From positions 4,421,001 through 4,485,000 of the forward strand of contig NZ_CP084622.1 in the NCBI RefSeq assembly GCF_020422885.1: 64,000 nt of DNA. The letters are read 5' to 3'. Below are positions 28,028 through 35,772 of the stretch, one piece after another; the stretch's first letter is position 1, and every line of letters begins with the position of its first letter. This stretch comes from Mesobacillus sp. S13. Its GTDB lineage: Bacteria; Bacillota; Bacilli; Bacillales; Cytobacillaceae. The translations under genes and the position numbers were made by a program. The notes beneath the pieces were generated by a model. It searched no databases and had not been told where the DNA came from. It saw only the letters and a program-made list of their open reading frames with translations.

Positions 28028-28163
28028 AGTATAATAGTGTGGGTGTGGACACCAGTAAACTTCTGGCATCCACTAACCATAACGGAGGTATTTATCGCCT
28101 CCCGCATAGTTTCAACTCCCGAATGGGACAAGAGAACCATCCCCTCGTCCAGCCCCACTCCCA
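28028..28163. repeat. intergenic hairpin and dispersed repeat, family B copy
   Basis: A hairpin of GTGGACACCAG with CTGGCATCCAC type pairing (about 28044-28070) is followed by GGGACAAGAGAACCATCCCC (28125-28144), a member of the GGGACA-AGAACCGTCCCC repeat family also seen at 33951, 34121, 34176, 52261 and 59704. Confidence 0.6.
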
Positions 28164-28868
28164 TCATTTACTATCCTGCAGCAACCCCATTTCCCTCGAA
28201 GACTCAAAATTAAAATTGCCTTTTGGGTTGGCTTTGGTTGGGAGCATTTCTACGAAAGGGAACAGTTCTTTTTTGGCCACTTCATAGATCCTCCCTAGTT
28301 CCTTTACTGGGTCGGGATGTTCATCGACGCGCAGGTCTACCAATGGATATTCCTCGGTACTGACTACTTTTACCGCGGCGGATTGTCTGCCACGCTTGTC
28401 GCCACCGGCATCCTGTCCAGCCTGAAGGGCAATGATCAGCCTTTCTGCAAGCGGCTTCCCCTTGCTGTTCTCGAATGCTCTCGCGGTTTCGAGAATTGTG
28501 TCTTCCCCGACAAGCATATTTCCTGCCACACCGTAGTTTTTGCCTACAACCTGTCCGTTCCAACCATCACATTTATCACCAGTAAAGGCAACCGCCTTCC
28601 CAGTATTGTCGACAATGACGAATTGTCGGATTGCCGGTTCAGGATCTTCCTCGAGGATTCTCCCTTTTACTTCCTCGGCAGATAATCCTTCCTTCAAATA
28701 TTTCAGCCCGTTAATACCGATATAAGGGTTAACAAAGGATTGGGTAGCAATCCCACCAACACCAGCTTCTACGAACGGGCACAGAGTCCCGACAGCCGGT
28801 ACCCTCGTTGTCACAGCAACACCAAATTGTCCGGTTTCCTCACATCTTGCTGTAATTGAAAAAGTCAT
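28164..28868 (-). CDS. DUF1028 domain-containing protein
   Basis: 234 residues. The start TFSITARCEETGQFGVAVTTRVPAVG and the motif GIATQSFVNPYIG, together with GVAGNMLVGEDTI and DAGGDKRGRQSAA, are diagnostic of DUF1028, a family with an Ntn-hydrolase-like fold and no settled function. GGGGAGGA precedes the ATG. It follows the amidohydrolase gene by 40 bases; the two families often occur together in nitrogen-compound catabolic loci. Confidence 0.9.
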   Translation of the reverse strand: MTFSITARCEETGQFGVAVTTRVPAVGTLCPFVEAGVGGIATQSFVNPYIGINGLKYLKEGLSAEEVKGRILEEDPEPAIRQFVIVDNTGKAVAFTGDKCDGWNGQVVGKNYGVAGNMLVGEDTILETARAFENSKGKPLAERLIIALQAGQDAGGDKRGRQSAAVKVVSTEEYPLVDLRVDEHPDPVKELGRIYEVAKKELFPFVEMLPTKANPKGNFNFESSREMGLLQDSK

Positions 28869-28908
28869 TTTAAAGTCCTCCCCTTTCTAAAATCTATTAA
28901 AATTTGAT

Positions 28909-30213
28909 TCAACCACTCATAACATCTTCGATAAACGTTTTTAAAGCATGTACCCCATAAACGCAGTCATTCAGTGAGGTACATTCAAGCGGATTGTGGC
29001 TGATGCCGTTCTTGCTCCTGACAAATAACATCGCCGCTGGATACTTTTCTCCTACAATCATCGCGTCATGGCCAGCTCCACTTGGAATAAAAACAGGCTT
29101 TATTCCGTTTTTCTCGACTGCTGTAACCAACTTGTCCTGAAGGTGTTGGGCAATCGGCATCGGCTTGATTCTTGTATTGGAGCTTGTCCTGACCTCGACG
29201 CCCCTCTCAGCTGCTATTCTTTCTGCATTTTCCTTAATCAGCTCCACCAGCTGGTCTCGGGTGTCTTCATGGATATCACGGATATCGGCAATCATTTGCA
29301 CTTTCTGAGGGATTACATTAATTCCATTTGGAGAAACATTGACTCTTCCCACAGTTGCGACCGCTGTTCCGGAAACCTTCCCTGGAAGCCCTTCAATTTC
29401 CTGAAGGAGCATTCCCGCAGCCACTAGCGGATCTTTACGTCCAACCATTGGCGTATTTCCCGCGTGGCCGGCTTCCCCAGTAAAAGTGACTTCCAGCCAG
29501 GCGGGTCCTGCAATGCCACTGACGACCCCGACAGGTTCATCCTCTCTTTCAAGGACCTTTCCCTGTTCAATATGAACTTCGACAAACAGCTCAATTTCCC
29601 TGCCATGGTTCCTTGCATCAATATACTTGTCAAAACTGCTTCCGTATTCAGTGATTACTTCATCAAACGTCATTCCGTTTTCGTCATATAGTCCCTTTAA
29701 TTCCTTCGGGCTAATCTGGCCCATGAAAGCTCGGCTTCCTGTCAGTCCGCTTTTAAAGCGTGATCCTTCCTCATCGGAAAAAATTACGACCTCATACGGT
29801 TTATCAGGTACATAGCCCTGATTATTCCAAGACTGTACTACCTCCAGTGCTGAAATAACACCAAGCGGGCCGTCAAAATGACCGCCGTTCGGCACGCTGT
29901 CGAGATGCGATCCGGAAACAACGGAAGGTCCGCCACTTTTGCCTGGCAGCTTCCCGAACACATTTCCAGCACCATCAACCGTGACAGAAAGGCCTGCGTC
30001 CTCCATCCATTTTATAACCAATTCCTTCGCCTGTTTTTCAAATAAAGAATAACCTGGGCGGGTCACCCCGCCGCTTTCCTGCAAACCAATTCTTGAAAGT
30101 TCACTAAGCCTGCTCGCAATCCGATCCCCACTTACGCCCGAGTGGCTTAGCTCCTGATTATAACCATCCATCAGTCTTCCATAAAAAGTTTCTATTGCTG
30201 TTGTCTCCTGCAT
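28909..30213 (-). CDS. Zn-dependent amidohydrolase (M20; N-carbamoyl-L-amino-acid / allantoate hydrolase type)
   Basis: 434 residues from the ATG at 30213 with GGGGTG upstream. Motifs: GNVFGKLPG, SGSHLDSVPNGGHFDGPLGV (metal His/Asp), FSDEEGSRF (catalytic Glu pair), VEVHIEQGKVLE, AGHAGNTPM, and the terminal GAGHDAMI followed by SKNGISHNP. This is the HyuC/AllC branch, which releases carbamoyl groups from N-carbamoyl amino acids or ureido compounds in the cytosol. Operon partners are a symporter upstream and a DUF1028 protein downstream. Confidence 0.88.
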   Translation of the reverse strand: MQETTAIETFYGRLMDGYNQELSHSGVSGDRIASRLSELSRIGLQESGGVTRPGYSLFEKQAKELVIKWMEDAGLSVTVDGAGNVFGKLPGKSGGPSVVSGSHLDSVPNGGHFDGPLGVISALEVVQSWNNQGYVPDKPYEVVIFSDEEGSRFKSGLTGSRAFMGQISPKELKGLYDENGMTFDEVITEYGSSFDKYIDARNHGREIELFVEVHIEQGKVLEREDEPVGVVSGIAGPAWLEVTFTGEAGHAGNTPMVGRKDPLVAAGMLLQEIEGLPGKVSGTAVATVGRVNVSPNGINVIPQKVQMIADIRDIHEDTRDQLVELIKENAERIAAERGVEVRTSSNTRIKPMPIAQHLQDKLVTAVEKNGIKPVFIPSGAGHDAMIVGEKYPAAMLFVRSKNGISHNPLECTSLNDCVYGVHALKTFIEDVMSG

Positions 30214-30241
30214 GCTTTCACCCCGTTGCATTTAAAAATTC

Positions 30242-30364
30242 TCACCAAATTTTCTTCCTCTTCAGTTCATAAAGGAAATAACCAAAGATATAAAACATCA
30301 GTCCGCCTGATCCGACAATACTTACCCAAATCAGTATATTGAATGCTTCTGGTGAAATGATCAT
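30242..30364 (-). CDS. 40-residue single-helix membrane protein, symporter accessory candidate
   Basis: Short frame MIISPEAFNILIWVSIVGSG then a membrane segment continuing LMFYIFGYFLYEL and a basic tail KRKKIW. Its ATG overlaps the symporter stop codon (ATGA), and GGAGGTG lies 8 bases upstream inside the symporter gene, a textbook coupled start. One transmembrane helix. Co-encoded tiny membrane proteins are known as small subunits of sodium-coupled transporters; that role is inferred. Confidence 0.75.
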   Translation of the reverse strand: MIISPEAFNILIWVSIVGSGGLMFYIFGYFLYELKRKKIW

Positions 30365-31791
30365 TTGCGTGTCACCTCCGGTATGGTTCCGACCCGATAT
30401 AGTTGTTCCCAATCATAATTTGCAGGTTTCACCATGCTGCCAACCCAGCAGACGAGGAAGGAAATCCATCCGCTTACAACTACACCCTGTAGCGAACCGA
30501 TTGTATAGTAAGCAATATATCCACCAATGACGGCAAGGATAGCTGCCCAGAAACTAACATCGGCATTCAGCTTTTTCCAGAACAGGCCATAAATGATTGG
30601 GAAGACAAATGCCGCGTTGATAACACCAAGGAAAATGAGCATCTGCAGCATAGTCAGGAATTTCGGCAAGCTGATGAGAAGTGCCAGAATTCCAATGACC
30701 ACCGTCAGGCCCTTTGCCATTTTAAGCAGTTTGTTATTATCCGCATTTGGATTGATTGATTTATACACATCATTTAAAATCAGCGAAACCAATGAGTTAA
30801 GAATCGCCGCGATAGTAGAAGCAAGGGCAGACCATACTCCGACAAGGAAGACCCAGCTAACAAATTCGCCGCCATAAATCTCGGCAATATATGGTGCTAC
30901 CTGGTTTACCTGTTCTGGCGCCTGACCGGTACCGATTGCTACGAAAGCAAGGGTAGCTGTGGCAAGCGGAACGAAGAACCAGCCAATCCCGGCAAGTGAG
31001 AAGATGCTCATCAATTTTTCTTTCCGGACCGCATATGCCCTTTGCCAGAATGTGTTATCCATGAAAACCTCGCCAATGCCCATCATCGCTCCGGCAAACA
31101 TGAATAGGATTCCAGACGGCAGCAGCAAATCAAGTTTTTCCGGTGCCAACTTTTGTATTCCTTCATACACAGGCGCTACACCAGTTGTAAAGTACACAAT
31201 CGGCGGAACGACAATAACTACAACGAATATGAGCATAACCTGGAAGAAAGCAATTCCTGTGACAGACGAGAAGCCGCCCATCGAAGCATAGATAATGACG
31301 ATTAGGAAAGTCAGCACTACAGCAAGCTCATAAGGAATATGGAAAGTCTGCTCGAGCAGGAGGCCGCCCCCAATTCCCTGGGTCATCAGCAATCCGAAAA
31401 TATAGATGAATACCATTAGTAAAAAGAAATAATAGTTCTTTTTATCAAACCGGTTCTTGTAAAAGTCGCCGATTGTCTTTCCATTTGGAATGATAGCGTG
31501 AATCCTTTTGCCCAGTGGTGAGAATGCGACTACAGCCACACCGCCCAAAAAGGAATAAGCAATTGCTCCGATAGCCCCCATGCCATATGCTGCTTCAGGA
31601 GCTGCCATGATGGTGTTGCCTGTTACCCAGAAGGCAAGGAGAGAAGTAGTTCCAAATGCGACACCGAGCTTCCCATTCCCTGAAATATAATCATCAGCGG
31701 TGGAGACCTTCCTTGAAATGTACCAGCTAGTTACGATGAAGGCTGCCCCAAGTGCTAGAATAACAAGTATATTAACCCAAAGAGCGCTCAT
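30361..31791 (-). CDS. sodium:solute symporter family protein
   Basis: 476 residues, about 13 membrane segments. SSS-family features: STADDYISGNGKLGVAFGTTSLLAFWVTGNT near the N-terminus, GGVAVVAFSPLGKRIH, TIGDFYKNRF and YASMGGFSSVTGIAFFQ. Substrate unknown; beside an M20 amidohydrolase and DUF1028 protein it probably imports a ureido or N-acyl compound. GGAGGAGGT precedes the ATG. It is flanked on both sides by overlapping tiny membrane-protein genes. Confidence 0.88.
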   Translation of the reverse strand: MSALWVNILVILALGAAFIVTSWYISRKVSTADDYISGNGKLGVAFGTTSLLAFWVTGNTIMAAPEAAYGMGAIGAIAYSFLGGVAVVAFSPLGKRIHAIIPNGKTIGDFYKNRFDKKNYYFFLLMVFIYIFGLLMTQGIGGGLLLEQTFHIPYELAVVLTFLIVIIYASMGGFSSVTGIAFFQVMLIFVVVIVVPPIVYFTTGVAPVYEGIQKLAPEKLDLLLPSGILFMFAGAMMGIGEVFMDNTFWQRAYAVRKEKLMSIFSLAGIGWFFVPLATATLAFVAIGTGQAPEQVNQVAPYIAEIYGGEFVSWVFLVGVWSALASTIAAILNSLVSLILNDVYKSINPNADNNKLLKMAKGLTVVIGILALLISLPKFLTMLQMLIFLGVINAAFVFPIIYGLFWKKLNADVSFWAAILAVIGGYIAYYTIGSLQGVVVSGWISFLVCWVGSMVKPANYDWEQLYRVGTIPEVTRK

Positions 31792-31918
31792 CCTGTCCTA
31801 CCTCCTCCTTTTTACTCGTGTATTCCATTTCCCCATAAAGACCAACCATTGGTCCAAAAGTGGAAACGATTACAATTAAAAACAACAAAATGCTTGCTGT
31901 AATCCAGAATGCCATCAT
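31772..31918 (-). CDS. 48-residue single-helix membrane protein, symporter accessory candidate
   Basis: Starts MMAFWITASILLFLIVIVST, one membrane helix, then FGPMVGLYGEMEYTSKKEEV and a polar tail. GGAAAGGGG is 5 bases before the ATG at 31918. Its last 20 bases overlap the symporter start, and the symporter's ribosome site lies within it, so the two are coupled. Missed by length cut-offs. Likely a small transporter subunit like the one at the other end. Confidence 0.75.
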   Translation of the reverse strand: MMAFWITASILLFLIVIVSTFGPMVGLYGEMEYTSKKEEVGQDERSLG

Positions 31919-31995
31919 TATGTCCCCTTTCCGTAATTTACTGATAATTATATAAAATTCTGAAATTTTATTATATGTCTGATTCAGACAAAGTA

Positions 31996-32036
31996 AATAA
32001 GCCGACTTTGTCTCATACAGACAAAGTCGGCTTATT
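31996..32036 (-). terminator. long hairpin spanning the regulator stop codon
   Basis: AATAAGCCGACTTTGTCT (31996-32013) pairs perfectly with AGACAAAGTCGGCTTATT (32019-32036), an 18-bp stem with a 5-base loop. The regulator's TGA stop falls at the stem/loop edge. No long T-run follows, so it may be a terminator, a stabilising hairpin or, as a palindrome, a binding site before the symporter operon. Confidence 0.5.
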
Positions 32037-33761
32037 AAGGTATTTATTAATTTTTAACGCCAGATAAAGTTCCAGTCCTAATTCTCCAGTCAAATCGTAA
32101 ATTTCGAGAATTTTTTTGATTCTATTGATCCGGTACTTCACTGTATTTTCATGAAGAAACATCATTTCGGCCGTTTTCTTGGTACTCTGGCTATTGGCAA
32201 GATAGCATTCCAATGTTGCTGCAAGTTCAGTGTTATGCTGGTAATCATATTCAAGTATTTTATAGAGGTCCATTCTCAAGAAGCCTTCAAGTTCTTTTTG
32301 ATCCATTCCTAGAAATAGCCGGTACATCCCAAGCTCCTTATATGTCAAAATAAATGCGCTGGAATGATCTGTCTGCTTCATGTAATCAACACACACCAAA
32401 GAGTCCTGTAAGGAATAATGGATGTCGGAAAAAGTACTAAAAATCCTGCCCACACCAGCGTGTAGCGGGAATCGTTCTGCCAGGCTGGACACGAAATCAC
32501 GAATCTTTTTATGAAAGTCAGCCTCAACTACCGTCTCCCTTAGGGAAAATAAAATAGAAAAGCGAAAGCCGTCTTCATAAACCAGGGTTACCTCCGGAAC
32601 AAGGGTCAGATTCCTGTGAAGTTGCCGGGAAAAGCTTTGTTTTAACCCAATCCCGCCATTATGGTCGTAACTATCAGCTAGTTCCACTGTCAAAAAAGCA
32701 TAAACATCATTCTTTCGATATAAGCCAGTTTTTTTAAGGATAGCCATGCCTTTATCGGGATTTTTTAAAATGTCATTCATTATTGAACGCTGATAACTGA
32801 ACTGATTAGAAATATTCTGATTCAACGACTGAATTTCGAGTGCAAAAACAGTCGTTGCCTGCTCAATTGCAAAGATATCAAGGGAATCAAGCACTTCATG
32901 CTCTTCAGCAGCTACAATCAGCACTCCTGCCAGTTCTTTATCAATCATGATCGAAAAGAAGTAAACCTGATACTCTTCACCATCAATGTAGACCTTCATA
33001 TTAAGCGGCAGCTCACCATTCCATGAGCCTTCCTCTTTAATAAAATCATTGATTTTCTCAATTTTCTTATCTGTATTTGCTAGCAAATCGAAAAATTCAT
33101 TAAACACGCCTACCGTTTTGTTGATTAATTCCGAAAGTGTCTTCGTAATTACAGCTAAATCCTGATTTGACATATATACTTTTGTTAATTCCCGGTGAAT
33201 ACGGTTCGAACGCTCATTCCTGGAAATCAGCGTCGCATTTTCAATAGCAATCACGGCCTGGGCAGCGAAGGTCTGAAGAAGCATAAGGTTTTCCTGATTA
33301 AACTGGACGTTTTCTGAAAAGCTATCAATCGTCAGCACGCCGATGCACTTTCCTTCCGTAATCAACGGGGCACAGATTGTGCTTGTCGGTATCTGGTGGT
33401 CTTTCCCGAGCGATTTTTGGTAGAAATCCATATTCGTAGGTGAGAGATCGGACATCCCCTTATATGTATCAGTGCCAGAAGTGAACAACAACGGCTCCTT
33501 CAATACAAGCGTCTTGCCACTCATTCCTTCATTAGGCTGAAGCGCCACTTTCCCCATATATTCCATATTAAAACCGACAGCAGACTTAGCCTTCAGGTAT
33601 TCTTTTTGAGAATCCAAAAGGAACAGAACACTCGCGTCTGCCCAATCGAAGACACTCAGTACCTCTTCTATAATCAATTGGAGAACCTCATCAAGGTCCC
33701 GAGTAGAAGTCAAAGCCTTAGTAGCATTTATCAAACTCATAAGCTGCTTCTCAGTATTCAT
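32013..33761 (-). CDS. GAF-domain transcriptional regulator with PucR/CdaR-type HTH
   Basis: About 582 residues from the ATG at 33761 (GGGG 7 bases upstream); an upstream ATG at 33839 lacks a ribosome site. Residues about 10-170 form a GAF domain (DLDEVLQLIIEEVLSVFDWADASVLFLLD, GMSGKTLVLKEPLLF, CAPLITEGKCIGVLTID). The C-terminus carries the CdaR/PucR helix-turn-helix: ECYLANSQSTKKTAEMMFLHENTVKYRINRIKKIL. It likely senses a small metabolite and activates the symporter-amidohydrolase operon that begins 94 bases downstream. Confidence 0.87.
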   Translation of the reverse strand: MNTEKQLMSLINATKALTSTRDLDEVLQLIIEEVLSVFDWADASVLFLLDSQKEYLKAKSAVGFNMEYMGKVALQPNEGMSGKTLVLKEPLLFTSGTDTYKGMSDLSPTNMDFYQKSLGKDHQIPTSTICAPLITEGKCIGVLTIDSFSENVQFNQENLMLLQTFAAQAVIAIENATLISRNERSNRIHRELTKVYMSNQDLAVITKTLSELINKTVGVFNEFFDLLANTDKKIEKINDFIKEEGSWNGELPLNMKVYIDGEEYQVYFFSIMIDKELAGVLIVAAEEHEVLDSLDIFAIEQATTVFALEIQSLNQNISNQFSYQRSIMNDILKNPDKGMAILKKTGLYRKNDVYAFLTVELADSYDHNGGIGLKQSFSRQLHRNLTLVPEVTLVYEDGFRFSILFSLRETVVEADFHKKIRDFVSSLAERFPLHAGVGRIFSTFSDIHYSLQDSLVCVDYMKQTDHSSAFILTYKELGMYRLFLGMDQKELEGFLRMDLYKILEYDYQHNTELAATLECYLANSQSTKKTAEMMFLHENTVKYRINRIKKILEIYDLTGELGLELYLALKINKYLNKPTLSV

Positions 33762-34204
33762 TTGGTTCCCCGCCCCTTTTCGATGGTATCTAAAACCATC
33801 ATATAAGGAAATCAACCTCACGTCATCTGTGTCATACAAATCCTTGTTCTTTTGGGTTCTTAAAATCCCTACTTTAAAACGCTTGAGGTAAGACCTTCAT
33901 ATTAAAATTTGTACCTCTTCAGCCTCACACCCATCATTCGACTTTCGAGTGGGACAAGAGAAGCGTGCCCATATCTCGAATCGAATAAATTGATTGAACT
34001 TAATCAGTGGAAAGCAATGTCCTCATGATTACATGAATATTTAGGATTTATACTAGGAAAAGGAAAAAAGCGACCTTTAGCTTCACTTAAATTTGATTGA
34101 TGTACCTAAAAATGAATGAAGGGACATGAGAACCGTCCCCATGTCCGTCCTCTTCATTTATTTAGAATTACGAATGGGGCGCGAGAACCGTCCCTACGTC
34201 CCAC
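33762..34204. repeat. intergenic region with three family B repeats
   Basis: 443 bases without a gene. It holds GGGACAAGAG-AAGCGTGCCC (33951-33970), GGGACATGAGAACCGTCCCC followed by ATGTCCGTCC (34121-34150), and GGGGCGCGAGAACCGTCCCT ACGTCCCA (34176-34203). The last copy ends right at the stop codon of the CoA-transferase-like subunit. It separates the regulator gene from the end of the BMC operon. Confidence 0.6.
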
Positions 34205-34927
34205 TTAAAACTCTATCGCCCGATAATCATGCGGATCAATTTTTTTAAGCATCGTTAATTCTTCTTTCGTAGGGTCTGCCGTGTACTTGATTTCGTCATA
34301 AAGCAGTTCAAATCCGGTGTTGTCTTTTACCTCTTGAAGTGAAGCGGTTGGGTGGATGGTGTCAAGGTGGAGCTTGCCGTTCTTGAATTCGAATACGCAG
34401 AGCGGGGTGACGATTTTCCATAGGTTTCCCCTTGTAGTAACGAAGTCCACTTGTTCGACGAAGGTCCGGACGTCGTGCTTCGTCCGCCAAATGATCGCTT
34501 TCTTCGCTGTAGGTATTAACACGGCACTTCCTGCTCCACCAGGCAGGCGAAGCTTCGGACGATGGTAGTCACCAATTACCGATGCATTTACATTTCCATT
34601 GATGTCAAACTGGATTCCTCCAAGGAATGCGACATCCAGCCTCCCCCTCATGGACAGGTCAAACACTTCTTCAAGCGGGAAATAGGCTTCTCCGCTATCA
34701 AGCAAATCAGCACCAGCAGAAGAGTAAGATGCATGTCGGATAGAGCCGGGATTGACCCCGCCCGGGATGTTCAGGTGAACCAAGTCTGGAGCATGCATTT
34801 GCTTAGCAAGGCTCATTGCGACCATTGGCAGGTGCGATGAGACACCATGGAACACCGTTTCCCCGTCCTTCAGCATATTGGAGATGGCACATGTCATGAT
34901 ATCAACCGGCCGATGAGTTTGTGTCAT
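34205..34927 (-). CDS. CoA-transferase-like protein, beta subunit
   Basis: 240 residues of the class I CoA-transferase fold (glutaconate CoA-transferase B / IpdB branch): VDIMTCAISNMLKDGETVFHGVSSHLPMVAMSLAKQMHAPDLVHLN, LDVAFLGGIQFDINGNVNASVIGDYHRPKLRLPGGAGSA. Where active CoA-transferases have a catalytic Glu (usually a YESG/YENG-like motif after the PDLV strand), this protein reads LNIPGGV, so transferase activity is doubtful. Starts within the alpha gene (4-base ATGA overlap). Last gene of the BMC operon. Confidence 0.82.
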   Translation of the reverse strand: MTQTHRPVDIMTCAISNMLKDGETVFHGVSSHLPMVAMSLAKQMHAPDLVHLNIPGGVNPGSIRHASYSSAGADLLDSGEAYFPLEEVFDLSMRGRLDVAFLGGIQFDINGNVNASVIGDYHRPKLRLPGGAGSAVLIPTAKKAIIWRTKHDVRTFVEQVDFVTTRGNLWKIVTPLCVFEFKNGKLHLDTIHPTASLQEVKDNTGFELLYDEIKYTADPTKEELTMLKKIDPHDYRAIEF

Positions 34928-35757
34928 AGTCTGTTCGCCATCCTTTCCCCTTGATGATCTTTTGCTAGATAACTAGATAGATAATCATGGATTTCCTCTT
35001 TTGTCTTCATGCCAATAAAAGAAACCAGTGATTTCTCATCAATGTCATACTTTTTATAACAAGAAGTCGGACTCGCACCTTTTGGCGCATGGACGACGGA
35101 GCTGACCAAGAATGAAGGTATATCGACGTACTCTGCATTGAGCTTCATTTTACTGTCAGGCACAATTTGTTCAGTGGTGATAACGACTTTCTTGGCTGCC
35201 CTGCTGATCAGCACATCTTCGAACTTTGGACCATAAATGCGTGCATTCCCATGCGCATCGCATTCCTGGACATGGATGACAGCAACGTCAGGAACGATTG
35301 TTTTCACGAGCGTGACGGGATTTCCGCTGAACGGATCCTCCACGACCATGAAATAATCATTTTTCTCCAAAAGTTCACCAGCAACCAGTCCTTTTACCGG
35401 CATGAAAGGTACATTCATCTGGGCTCCGCGGAGGGCACAGATGACCGTATAACACGCATGCTCATTGCCTTTAACGATGCCTTCCTGAACCGCCTTCCGG
35501 TAATGTGATGCAAGACCGAACTTGGTCTCATAACTGACAAAACCAGCATCCACTGTCGCCACACTGCCCATCGCACATAAAAGGTCAATATCATGGGCTC
35601 CTGCTGTCTTAACAATTTTGAGCTCCTTTTTTCCCTGTCTGGCGATTTCACGGACAAATGCCATTGGGGCGCGGTGGAGGACATTCCCCCCAAACGCTAC
35701 CGTATCCCCATTATTCACATAAGCTGCTGCTTCTGCTAAACTCATTACTTTTTTCAC
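34924..35757 (-). CDS. CoA-transferase-like protein, alpha subunit
   Basis: 277 residues. NNGDTVAFGGNVLHRAPMAFVREIAR, KTAGAHDIDLLCAMGSVATVDAGFVSYETKFGLASHYRKAVQEG and DPFSGNPVTLVKTIVPDVAVIHVQECDAHGNARIYGP follow the alpha subunit of glutaconate-type CoA-transferases and the related IpdA hydrolases. The start is GTG at 35757 after GGTGGTGA. Forms a heteromer with the overlapping beta subunit. In a BMC operon it might move or remove CoA from the product acyl-CoA. Confidence 0.82.
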   Translation of the reverse strand: MKKVMSLAEAAAYVNNGDTVAFGGNVLHRAPMAFVREIARQGKKELKIVKTAGAHDIDLLCAMGSVATVDAGFVSYETKFGLASHYRKAVQEGIVKGNEHACYTVICALRGAQMNVPFMPVKGLVAGELLEKNDYFMVVEDPFSGNPVTLVKTIVPDVAVIHVQECDAHGNARIYGPKFEDVLISRAAKKVVITTEQIVPDSKMKLNAEYVDIPSFLVSSVVHAPKGASPTSCYKKYDIDEKSLVSFIGMKTKEEIHDYLSSYLAKDHQGERMANRL

Positions 35758-35772
35758 AAAAATTCACCACCA

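Noticed and set aside
27754..28167. 137-codon minus-strand frame across the IS right end
   Set aside because: Runs through the GC-rich hairpin repeat and IS terminus; no ribosome site; not a gene.
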